Assembly: GCA_002474345.1 (NCBI GenBank) | Contig: DKQD01000159.1 | Location: 1-5,514, forward strand | Length of the DNA stretch: 5,514 bases | Direction of reading: 5' to 3' | From: Bacteriovoracaceae bacterium UBA7317 | GTDB taxonomy: Bacteria > Bdellovibrionota > Bacteriovoracia > Bacteriovoracales > Bacteriovoracaceae | In this document: one piece after another, positions 1-4,969 of the stretch | How the letters are laid out: each line of letters starts with the position of its first letter | How positions within the stretch are numbered: the stretch's first letter is position 1 | Notes under the pieces: model-generated | Seen by the model: only the letters and a program-made list of their open reading frames with translations | Databases searched by the model: none | Told to the model about the DNA's origin: nothing | Program-made: the position numbers and the translations under genes

Positions 1-103
1 TAATACCAATGCAGAACTCATAGAAATCCAATATGGAGATTATCTAGGAGAAGATGACATCGTTAGAATTGATGATCAATATGGAAGGATCACTAAAAAA
101 TAA
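1..103 (+). CDS. C-terminal fragment of an unidentified protein (5' end outside the window)
   Basis: An open frame enters from the left edge (first full codon at base 2) and ends with TAA at 101-103, giving the last 33 residues of a protein. The tail is acidic and charged (GEDDIVRIDDQYGRITKK at the end), with no transmembrane segment or recognisable motif. It is called coding because the frame is open from the edge, the composition suits a soluble C-terminus, and a non-coding gap follows. The fragment is too short to assign a family. There is no clean intrinsic terminator behind it; the only nearby structure is the AT-rich hairpin at 136-156. Confidence 0.55.
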   Translation, partial: NTNAELIEIQYGDYLGEDDIVRIDDQYGRITKK

Positions 104-135
104 AAGCTTCTAGATAAATCATAAAAATTTCTTAT

Positions 136-156
136 TTCTTATAATGTTCATAAGAA
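136..156. repeat. AT-rich inverted repeat in the gap 104-284
   Basis: TTCTTAT (136-142) and ATAAGAA (150-156) are perfect complements around a 7-nt loop. The stem is almost all A-T and no T-run follows on the plus strand, so it is at best a weak terminator for the gene ending at 103. The rest of the 181-nt gap holds two close copies of TTGACG (171-176 and 180-185). Either could be a -35 element for the downstream operon, but neither has a convincing -10 at 16-18 nt. Confidence 0.3.
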
Positions 157-284
157 GTGAAAATAAATCATTGACGACTTTGACGCATCACTAATTCAAT
201 TATTTGTCTACCAAGTTAATAAACATTAAAAAATCCCTCTTAAAAAATTAGACTTCTATTCTCAAAAGCTAACAGAAGTGGTAG

Positions 285-1238
285 GTGCTACTTATACAAG
301 CCAAATCAAGTGGAGCTATGGACCACCAACTTAAAAATATTCTCCTCTCTTCCACAAATAGTTCTTCTATAGAAAAAATAGAACTGATTCAAAAGCTTTG
401 GAGTGGATACGGAAGCCTCAACCGCATTATTTTAAACGATCAGTCGGTCATTTTAAAATTAATCAAATTTCCAAATGCATCCAATCATCCCCGAGGATGG
501 AATACAAATCTCTCTCACCAAAGAAAGGCACGCTCCTATAAAGTAGAAATGGATTGGTATCAAAATTATAACCAACCAATCATTCATGTAAAAATTCCCC
601 GTTTGATTCAGCAAGGCGGATTAAAAAATAATGAAAAGTTTCTTATCCTGGAAGACCTCTCCAATGAAGGATATTCTCCAAAGAGCACAATAAACACATC
701 CCAAGTTAAGCTCTGCTTGAAATGGCTTGCAAAGTTCCATTCCCATTATCTTAATGCTGAACCAAAACACCTCTGGCCTATAGGTACTTATTGGCATTTA
801 GAGACACGCCCCGAGGAACTAAGGGTCATGGAGGATGATAAATTAAAAAAAGCCGCACACATTATCGATCAAAAATTAAACTCTTCAAAGTACAAAACCA
901 TTGTTCATGGGGATGCCAAAATAGCCAATTTCCTCTTTAAGGAAAAAGAAGTTGCAGCAGTAGACTTTCAATACGTCGGAGGTGGTGTCGGAGTAAAAGA
1001 TGTCGCCTATTTTTTAAGCAGTATATACAACGAGGATGAACTCCAAAAAAAAGAGTCGTGGTGCCTCGATAATTACTTTAAGGAGCTTGCTAATCCTGAA
1101 GTTGAAAAGGAATGGCGTGAACTCTACCCTTATGTTTGGTGTGACTTCTACCGCTTTTTGAAAGGCTGGTCTCCAGGACATTACAAGTTAAATTCTTATT
1201 CAGAACAAATGAAAAATAGGGTACTAGAATGGATTTAA
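285..1238 (+). CDS. EcKL/choline-kinase-like small-molecule phosphotransferase
   Basis: This is a protein-kinase-fold phosphotransferase of the aminoglycoside phosphotransferase/choline kinase/EcKL superfamily, expected to phosphorylate a hydroxyl group on a small molecule in the cytosol with ATP. The N-lobe shows a glycine loop (SGYGS, about 40-44) and a candidate ATP-binding lysine K58 in VILKLI; ILEDLS (121-126) is hinge-like. The catalytic loop is HGDAKIANF (208-216), with D210 as presumed base and N215 as metal ligand. DFQ (227-229) replaces the kinase DFG, and KDVAYFL follows at about 238-244. The 317-residue length suits the family and no key residue is missing. The GTG start at 285 has AGAAG six bases upstream; ATG at 318 (306 residues) is the alternative, but its GGAG is only 2 nt away. 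The last 10 nt overlap the next gene, so the two probably form an operon. The substrate cannot be read from sequence; ecdysteroid is only the family's historical name. Confidence 0.88.
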   Translation: MLLIQAKSSGAMDHQLKNILLSSTNSSSIEKIELIQKLWSGYGSLNRIILNDQSVILKLIKFPNASNHPRGWNTNLSHQRKARSYKVEMDWYQNYNQPIIHVKIPRLIQQGGLKNNEKFLILEDLSNEGYSPKSTINTSQVKLCLKWLAKFHSHYLNAEPKHLWPIGTYWHLETRPEELRVMEDDKLKKAAHIIDQKLNSSKYKTIVHGDAKIANFLFKEKEVAAVDFQYVGGGVGVKDVAYFLSSIYNEDELQKKESWCLDNYFKELANPEVEKEWRELYPYVWCDFYRFLKGWSPGHYKLNSYSEQMKNRVLEWI

Positions 1239-2098
1239 ATGCAAATCAACTAAAAAAATTGTCCCAATTAGCAAAAAAAGCAGCTCTTGAAGCAGGAAAA
1301 ATCATTGGTGATGCTCAAGGAAGAGATATTTCTACACAATCAAAGACAGGAGGAGAAAACATTGCCTCCCAAGTCGTGACTGAAATTGATTTAGAGGCAG
1401 AAAACGCAATCCTCGCTATTCTCGAACCAACGTTAAAAAAATACAATATAGGACTCCTTGCTGAAGAAGGTAGTGCTGAAAATACATGCCGTTTTGAAAA
1501 GGAATACTTTTGGTGTATTGACCCTCTCGACGGAACACTTTGTTTTAGCCGAGACCAAGACGGCTACAGTACATCTATTGCTTTAGTGTCGAAATCTGGT
1601 GATCCAATTATAGGCGTTGTGTATAATCCACGAAGTAAAGCTCTCTATCGAGCGATCAAAGGACATGGCGCCTTTAAAAATGGCCTTCCATTAACAATTA
1701 AACCACAATCAAAAGTTCTGACTCTTCTTTTTGACCAAAGCTATACGAAACACCCTCAATTTGAAAAACAAGTAAATGCATTAAAACAAAACTTAAAAAA
1801 AGTTGGGCTGACAGAGCTTAAGCTTCATCACTTAGGCGGCGCAGTCATGAATGGAATAAGCACCGTAGACCTTGCCCCAGCACTTTATTACAAATTTCCC
1901 AAAAAAAACCTTGGAGGAGGTAGTCTTTGGGATTTTGCTGCTAGCTCCGTTATTCAATCAGAAGCTGGTGGTATCAATAGCGACTACCACAACCAACCTC
2001 TTGACCTTAACCGAGCAGACTCTACCTTCATGAATCACAAAGGCGTTATCTTCTCAAGTTCTGAAAAACTACTAGAACTAATTCCAAGAAATATTTAA
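1229..2098 (+). CDS. Inositol monophosphatase/CysQ-family phosphatase
   Basis: This is a metal-dependent, lithium-sensitive-type phosphomonoesterase of the IMPase/FBPase/bisphosphate nucleotidase superfamily. The family removes phosphate from inositol phosphates, 3'(2')-phosphoadenosine nucleotides or related small molecules. All metal-site motifs are present: AEEG with E79, the signature DPLDGT with D98 and D101 (98-103), and WDFAA with D235 (234-238) followed by EAGG (245-248). GVVYNP (129-134) is also typical. The length of 289 residues is normal to slightly long. The ATG at 1229 lies inside the end of the kinase gene, with AGGG at 1218-1221 seven bases upstream, so it is likely translationally coupled to the kinase. 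The segment after DPLDGT (LCFSRDQDGYSTSIALV) matches neither classical SuhB nor CysQ well from memory, so the substrate stays open: inositol-1-phosphate, PAP/PAPS, or the product of the upstream kinase. No Rho-independent terminator follows directly. Confidence 0.88.
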   Translation: MDLNANQLKKLSQLAKKAALEAGKIIGDAQGRDISTQSKTGGENIASQVVTEIDLEAENAILAILEPTLKKYNIGLLAEEGSAENTCRFEKEYFWCIDPLDGTLCFSRDQDGYSTSIALVSKSGDPIIGVVYNPRSKALYRAIKGHGAFKNGLPLTIKPQSKVLTLLFDQSYTKHPQFEKQVNALKQNLKKVGLTELKLHHLGGAVMNGISTVDLAPALYYKFPKKNLGGGSLWDFAASSVIQSEAGGINSDYHNQPLDLNRADSTFMNHKGVIFSSSEKLLELIPRNI

Positions 2099-2218
2099 AT
2101 TAAAAATGAAAAGACCACATTAAAAATATCAATTTCCAAATAAGATAAGGCCTGTGGTATTCAAAAAGAAAGCGGTTAATCATATCGATTTACAGGAAAA
2201 GCTCAATATATCAATTCA

Positions 2219-2247
2219 CACAAAAATGATGATTCATCACTCTTGTG
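2219..2247. promoter_or_regulatory. 29-nt dyad, candidate operator, in the gap 2099-2332
   Basis: The sequence is symmetric about base 2233. CACAA (2219-2223) pairs with TTGTG (2243-2247) and TGATGA (2227-2232) pairs with TCATCA (2234-2239); one of the three intervening positions also pairs, giving 12 of 14 symmetric positions. The single-base centre makes a DNA-binding dimer site more natural than an RNA hairpin, and no T-run follows. TATAAA (2253-2258) sits just downstream and could be a -10 element, which would put the dyad over the -35 zone. A second small inverted repeat, ATTATT-TCGC-AATAAT, lies at 2273-2288. Otherwise 2099-2332 shows no gene and no convincing terminator for the preceding operon. 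Confidence 0.4.
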
Positions 2248-2332
2248 GACAATATAAATAATTATTATTGAGATTATTTCGCAATAATAGACAGAAAATC
2301 GACTTATTGAAGTCCTTTATACAACTTCTAAA

Positions 2333-2394
2333 CCGTGTCTACATATTATCAAGTAGGACCGGATAGGGAGCTTGCGCCATGCATGATAGCCTAT
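2333..2394 (+). promoter_or_regulatory. Two adjacent hairpins in the leader of the 64-codon gene
   Basis: Hairpin 1 (2333-2362) pairs CCG, GTC and TAC with GTA, GAC and CGG: nine base pairs broken by single bulges at T2336 and G2356, with a 10-nt loop. Hairpin 2 (2363-2394) starts on the next base: ATAG/CTAT, then GCT/AGC and TGC/GCA with two small bulges. The pair could stack coaxially and ends 14 nt before the SD at 2409-2414. CCTA (2390-2393) could alternatively pair with TAGG (2408-2411) in the SD, giving a possible two-state switch. It matches no riboswitch consensus I can recall. The structure was worked out by hand without an energy calculation; a small RNA or chance pairing remain possible. 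Confidence 0.35.
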
Positions 2395-2420
2395 TGAGTG
2401 AAACTATTAGGAGGCATTGA

Positions 2421-2615
2421 ATGAGCTTGGAAAAAATAATTAAATTATCCATAAAAGAAACTAACTTTGACGGATTTGTCACCATAAGTAATAGAGGGTC
2501 GCGTCTTGTCTGGTGGGAAAAAGGCAAAACCCAAGTCAATAAATTATGGACAAACTTTAAGGTTAATAAAACGATTGCCTTTTCATGCGTAAATGGAAAG
2601 CTAAGCATATTTTAA
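2421..2615 (+). CDS. Small basic orphan protein, 64 residues
   Basis: I do not recognise this protein. It is called real because a full AGGAGG (2409-2414) lies six bases before the ATG, the best SD in the window, and because it is preceded by a structured leader. It has a charged, probably helical N-terminus (about 1-14), then alternating hydrophobic and polar stretches that look like beta strands (FVTIS, RLVWW, KTIAFSCV, GKLSIF). Three tryptophans (W31, W32, W43) and one cysteine (C56) are present. Net charge is about +7 (11 K/R against 4 D/E). There is no signal peptide or membrane segment, so it is probably cytosolic. The neighbours look unrelated: an operon ends 322 nt upstream and the next gene has its own promoter. 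It could be a regulator, an accessory subunit or a remnant of a longer domain. No good terminator follows; a weak hairpin lies at 2646-2669. Confidence 0.6.
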   Translation: MSLEKIIKLSIKETNFDGFVTISNRGSRLVWWEKGKTQVNKLWTNFKVNKTIAFSCVNGKLSIF

Positions 2616-2761
2616 TAAATCCTCATAAGCTATAACCAATATAAGACTAAAGTTTGGCAACACCTTAGTTAAACCTCTCTTTGTATAACCTCCAAATTCC
2701 CCTGATGAAACCTCAATTCCATAATCACTAGATCAGTTTTGTGAGAATAAATTAAAAATAA

Positions 2762-2777
2762 TGGCACAAAACTTGCA
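2762..2777 (+). promoter_or_regulatory. Sigma-54 (RpoN) promoter of the methyltransferase gene
   Basis: TGGCAC (2762-2767), five bases (AAAAC), then TTGCA (2773-2777) matches the RpoN consensus TGGCAC-N5-TTGCW exactly, including the invariant GG (-24) and GC (-12) at the right spacing. Transcription should start about 12 nt beyond the GC, near 2788, leaving a leader of about 16 nt that carries AAGGGG and then the ATG at 2804. Transcription would need a bacterial enhancer-binding protein. No clear activator site pair was found in 2616-2761; a TCAC-N12-GTGA half-dyad at 2725-2744 is the best candidate and is weak. Confidence 0.85.
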
Positions 2778-2803
2778 TATATCCCTTAAAAAAAGGGGTA
2801 ATT

Positions 2804-3799
2804 ATGTTTTTTCCTGAGAATGAATTAACCAACTATCTATCGAAAATATCAACGACTTTTGAGGTCAATACTGCCGAAGCAGGTCTTCTTTTTGCGGCCA
2901 TTGAGCTTGACCTCTTTGACTCATTTTCTAAAGATCCCTTGACTTTAGAACAGCTTGCCAAAAAAGTTGATGTTAAAAAAGAACGACTGCTTCCCCTTTT
3001 GAACGGACTTTGTATCATGGGTCTTCTTATTAAAGACGAGGGGTTCTCCTTTCCTGAAGAATATTTTCCTTTTTTAAAAAAGGGTGGCCGGTTTTATATA
3101 GGAAAGGCTCTTTTGAGGTTTAAATGGACAATTGAAAACCTTTCTAACCTCTCAAAAATTATTAAGGGTGAGGTTGAGGTTAAAGGGCATGATGTTCACG
3201 ACGAAATATCAACGGCTTTTTACCTAGATTTTGTAAGGGAATTTAACAAACCTTATATTAAAATAATGGCCTCTAGACTGGAAGAGTATTTTAGAAATGC
3301 CAAAACACTCTTAGATATTGGAGGTGGTCACGGGCTCTACACTCAAAAAGCTTTAAAAGAGCACCCTCATCTCGAAGGAACCCTTCTCGACTTACCTCAC
3401 GCCATTGATTATGCTCAAAATCTTCATGCTGATAAGGACTATTTTTCAAGGCTCCACCTTTTAAAGGGAGACTCAAGAGAAGTTAAAATTGAAAAAAAAT
3501 ACGACGTTATTACGGTGAATGATCTATTACATTACTTCACAGAGGATGAGAAAAAGGATCTTCTTAAAAAAGCACTCGGGGCCTTAAATGAAGGCGGAGT
3601 TTTGGCCATCACGAAATTTTCTTTTAACGAAGACTTAACTCCTGAGTCATCCGTCTTTTTCTCTATTAAAAACTTTCTTTTAACGGGGTCAGGTTACCTC
3701 TGTACGGACGAATCCCTCGAAAAAATCATAGAGGAATTAGGTGTAAAAATAATTAAAGAGAAATTAGATCAAAATAAGACGCTTTACTTATTATCTTAA
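2804..3799 (+). CDS. SAM-dependent O-methyltransferase, family-2 architecture
   Basis: The protein has the two-part layout of acetylserotonin/hydroxyindole-O-methyltransferase-like enzymes, which move a methyl group from SAM to a hydroxyl on a small molecule. Residues about 13-95 form a winged-helix dimerisation domain (LFAAIELDLFD, then LTLEQLAKKVDV and LLNGLCIMGLL). The Rossmann domain begins near 168: motif I is LLDIGGGHG (169-177), an acidic residue at the end of strand 2 is D196 in LLDLPH, and GDSRE (222-226) follows. H243 in NDLLHYF aligns with the usual catalytic His position, and LNEGGVLAI (261-269) is the post-motif III strand. The 331-residue length is typical and no motif is lost. 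The ATG follows AAGGGG by five bases and fits the predicted sigma-54 start site. The substrate is unknown; secondary metabolites, quinone-like or phenolic compounds are all possible. The gene appears monocistronic and faces the convergent VOC gene 50 nt on, with no clear terminator between. Confidence 0.87.
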   Translation: MFFPENELTNYLSKISTTFEVNTAEAGLLFAAIELDLFDSFSKDPLTLEQLAKKVDVKKERLLPLLNGLCIMGLLIKDEGFSFPEEYFPFLKKGGRFYIGKALLRFKWTIENLSNLSKIIKGEVEVKGHDVHDEISTAFYLDFVREFNKPYIKIMASRLEEYFRNAKTLLDIGGGHGLYTQKALKEHPHLEGTLLDLPHAIDYAQNLHADKDYFSRLHLLKGDSREVKIEKKYDVITVNDLLHYFTEDEKKDLLKKALGALNEGGVLAITKFSFNEDLTPESSVFFSIKNFLLTGSGYLCTDESLEKIIEELGVKIIKEKLDQNKTLYLLS

Positions 3800-3849
3800 A
3801 AAAGACCGCAGCAAACTTTTCCCTTGATTGAGCTCTACTTTCTCTTGTT

Positions 3850-4230
3850 CTAAATATCGTCGTAAACTTCAATCAACCAACCATCAGGGTCTTCAAAGTA
3901 AAACCGATACGTATTGCTATGAGGAGGGTTCTCAACGGGGCCTTCTCCTATATCAATGCCATGAGAAATAAGACGCTTTGCAAATTTGTCCATTTCATTA
4001 GGCTTAACTTTTAAACCAATGTGAAAAAGAGGCATTTTATGGGCCATGTTTTCCTCTGACCTTTCGAGAAAAAAATCAAAACCGTTATAATTCATAACTA
4101 TTTTACAGACGTCATTTGGGTCGTCGGTTTCTGTAAAACACATAACGGTCTCAAAACCCAAAACATCGTTGTAAAACTTTTCGGATGCATTTAGGTCAAC
4201 AACTGGCAAATTAATATGAGTGATAGACAT
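3850..4230 (-). CDS. VOC-superfamily (glyoxalase/dioxygenase-fold) metalloprotein
   Basis: This 126-residue protein has the paired beta-alpha-beta-beta-beta modules of the vicinal oxygen chelate superfamily. The N-terminal module has ITHINLPVVDL followed by the typical FY and VLGF pattern; the C-terminal module ends in FEDPDGWLIEVYDD, the classic family ending. The metal tetrad appears complete: H5, E56 (FFLE), H70 (LFHIGL) and E121 (LIEVY). Length and motifs resemble glyoxalase I, but the glutathione-binding part is not clearly conserved, so lactoylglutathione lyase is only one option; an isomerase, a dioxygenase or a fosfomycin/bleomycin-resistance-like protein remain possible. The start is secure: AGGAGGG (complement of 4238-4244) lies seven bases before the ATG. 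The protein is cytosolic, with no signal peptide. It is transcribed away from the regulatory gap 4231-4635 and converges on the methyltransferase gene. Confidence 0.88.
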   Translation of the reverse strand: MSITHINLPVVDLNASEKFYNDVLGFETVMCFTETDDPNDVCKIVMNYNGFDFFLERSEENMAHKMPLFHIGLKVKPNEMDKFAKRLISHGIDIGEGPVENPPHSNTYRFYFEDPDGWLIEVYDDI

Positions 4231-4250
4231 AAAAAAACCCTCCTATGATT

Positions 4251-4278
4251 TTAATAACACGCCCAATATTAATGTAAA
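4251..4278 (-). promoter_or_regulatory. Possible sigma-70-type promoter of the VOC gene
   Basis: Read on the minus strand, TTTACA (complement of 4273-4278, five of six to TTGACA) is followed after 16 nt by TATTAA (complement of 4251-4256, four of six to TATAAT). This puts the transcript start a few bases before the AGGAGGG site of the VOC gene. In such AT-rich DNA weak matches are common, so the call is tentative. Confidence 0.35.
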
Positions 4279-4364
4279 GGCATAAAACAACAGAATTTTT
4301 TAAAGAGTTAGATATATCTTTTTTCACCTCTAAAACTTTTTCTCATTAATACTTTCGATAAATT

Positions 4365-4414
4365 CAAATATTTTTTCAAAAATATTTGCAAAAAATATTT
4401 GCAAAAAAAATTTC
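4365..4414. repeat. Four A-tract repeats of 12-13 bp, likely curved DNA
   Basis: Four consecutive units begin with CAAA and mostly carry AATATTT or A-runs: 4365-4376, 4377-4388, 4389-4401 and 4402-4414. Units 2 and 3 are nearly identical (CAAAAATATTTG and CAAAAAATATTTG). A-tracts at close to helical spacing bend DNA. Lying between the VOC promoter and the candidate activator sites, the array might assist DNA looping at the sigma-54 promoter or simply be AT-rich low-complexity sequence. There are no unique spacers, so it is not CRISPR. Confidence 0.5.
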
Positions 4415-4442
4415 TAAAAAGAGCTAGGTAGTGAAAATTTTG

Positions 4443-4500
4443 CACCAGTGGTGGTGTCACAAAAAATAAAAAACCTATTTTGGCACCACCGTAATTGTCA
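4443..4500. promoter_or_regulatory. Paired CACCA-N8-GTCA repeats, candidate activator (UAS) sites
   Basis: CACCA-N8-GTCA occurs twice, at 4443-4459 and 4484-4500, with start points 41 bp apart, close to four helical turns. Relative to the predicted start near 4563 the site centres are at about -112 and -71, a normal zone for enhancer-binding-protein sites. The first copy contains the palindrome CACCA-G-TGGTG (4443-4453). The same DNA could also form an RNA or cruciform hairpin, GGTGGTGTCA (4450-4459) with TGGCACCACC (4481-4490), with one G-T pair and a 21-nt loop, so the direct-repeat reading is not the only one. Confidence 0.4.
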
Positions 4501-4536
4501 GATGTAAGACAGTGTTTGAAACCTCAAAAAAAAAAG

Positions 4537-4552
4537 TGGCACACGAGTTGCA
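4537..4552 (+). promoter_or_regulatory. Sigma-54 (RpoN) promoter of the exported cationic protein gene
   Basis: TGGCAC (4537-4542), five bases (ACGAG), then TTGCA (4548-4552) is another exact RpoN promoter, including the preferred G inside the spacer region, with GG at 4538-4539 and GC at 4550-4551. The expected start is near 4563, giving a leader of about 73 nt that contains the hairpin at 4584-4601. No competing sigma-70 promoter is obvious between here and the gene. Confidence 0.88.
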
Positions 4553-4583
4553 ACCTTGTTTTTCGACCAGATCTTTAAAGGTG

Positions 4584-4608
4584 TAGAGGGTAACCCCTCT
4601 ATTTTTAT
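4584..4608 (+). terminator. Terminator-like hairpin inside the leader, candidate attenuator
   Basis: TAGAGGG (4584-4590) and CCCTCTA (4595-4601) form a perfect 7-bp stem around the loop TAAC, directly followed by TTTTT and ATT (4602-4608). This is an intrinsic-terminator shape in the plus direction only. It lies between the sigma-54 start (about 4563) and the ATG at 4636, so the promoter's own transcript must cross it; termination would give an RNA of about 45 nt. I see no clear antiterminator pairing, so control by a protein, partial read-through, or a simple stabilising 5' hairpin are alternatives. Confidence 0.6.
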
Positions 4609-4635
4609 TAACCAATTAGTGAAAGGACATTTTTT

Positions 4636-4899
4636 ATGAAACTTAAAAAATCACTAGTTACTCTCGGAATGGCGGCCACAGTTGCAACGACAATTGCAAG
4701 TATTGTGAGTTCAGCAAGTGCAGGTGAAAGAATCAGTAATTTGAAGAAGAAACCAAGATTGGGCTCATCTGTGCCTGTATCTTCTAGGTTAAAGCCTCGG
4801 ATTAATGCATCTAAACCTGTTTCTTCAAGAGTTCGGCCAAGAATCAATGCCTCTAAGCCAGTGGCTGGAGACAGAAGACCTGGAAGATTTAGACCTTAA
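4636..4899 (+). CDS. Exported, highly cationic repeat protein, 87 residues
   Basis: The function is unknown. Residues 1-29 form a Sec signal peptide: basic MKLKK, a hydrophobic Ala/Thr/Val/Ile core, and an ASA site with likely cleavage after A29. The mature part of 58 residues carries 17 Lys/Arg against 2 Asp/Glu. It contains two near-identical 14-residue units starting PVSSR and containing PRINASK (47-60 and 61-74), then a degenerate unit beginning PV (75-87) ending in an Arg/Pro/Gly tail. It has no Cys, Trp, Tyr or His, so it is probably disordered. AAAGGA (4622-4627) lies eight bases before the ATG. The gene has its own sigma-54 promoter and terminator, so it is expressed as a single gene. 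The charge suggests binding to lipopolysaccharide, nucleic acid or another anionic polymer in the periplasm or outside the cell, or a cationic peptide precursor; these are inferences only. Confidence 0.82.
   Translation: MKLKKSLVTLGMAATVATTIASIVSSASAGERISNLKKKPRLGSSVPVSSRLKPRINASKPVSSRVRPRINASKPVAGDRRPGRFRP
4774..4896 (+). repeat. 42-nt (14-codon) coding tandem repeats
   Basis: Units lie at 4774-4815 and 4816-4857, with a degenerate third at 4858-4896. Units 1 and 2 encode 12 identical residues of 14, but only four codons are identical: eight differ synonymously and two give conservative changes (L/V, K/R). The DNA is 29/42 identical, so the peptide rather than the DNA is what is conserved. 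Confidence 0.85.
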
Positions 4900-4916
4900 G
4901 GAACGATCGACCAGAA

Positions 4917-4943
4917 GGGGGAAGTTCTCTTCCCCCCCATTTT
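4917..4943 (+). terminator. Strong intrinsic terminator of the cationic protein gene
   Basis: GGGGGAAG (4917-4924) and CTTCCCCC (4929-4936) form a perfect 8-bp stem with a TTCT loop, followed after CCA by TTTT and further T-rich sequence. It starts 18 nt after the stop codon and ends 27 nt before the next gene, separating the cationic protein gene from the beta-propeller gene unless read-through occurs. Confidence 0.88.
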
Positions 4944-4969
4944 ATTAATTATTTAAAAAGGGAATATAA

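Noticed and set aside
2114..2158. ACCACA...TGTGGT as a terminator of the kinase/phosphatase operon
   Set aside because: Only six base pairs around a 33-nt loop, with no T-tract.
2339..2608. 89-codon open frame on the minus strand opposite the small gene
   Set aside because: It lies antisense to the plus-strand gene, which has an ideal SD; its product has no family features.
2646..2669. Hairpin ACTAA...TTAGT as a terminator for the 64-codon gene
   Set aside because: The stem is short and interrupted, and no T-run follows.
2783..2797. CCCTT-AAAAA-AAGGG hairpin hiding the SD of the methyltransferase
   Set aside because: The predicted sigma-54 start (about 2788) lies after the CCCTT arm, so the hairpin would not be in the RNA.
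3800..3849. Bidirectional terminator between the convergent methyltransferase and VOC genes
   Set aside because: No complementary arms beyond the 6-nt palindrome GAGCTC were found, although a T-run exists on the minus strand.
4365..4414. Short repeats as a CRISPR array
   Set aside because: Units are 12-13 bp, contiguous and AT-only in character, with no spacers and no cas genes.
4431..4469. GTG-started 12-codon frame encoding MKILHQWWCHKK, like a Trp attenuation leader peptide
   Set aside because: It has no SD and no promoter upstream, lies upstream of the sigma-54 start site, and the neighbouring hairpin has no T-run.
4481..4496. A third TGGCAC as a possible sigma-54 promoter
   Set aside because: The -12 half reads TAATT where TTGC is needed, so the essential GC is missing.
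4608..4847. 79-codon minus-strand frame opposite the exported protein gene
   Set aside because: It mirrors the signal-peptide and repeat codons of the plus-strand gene, which has promoter, SD and terminator in order.
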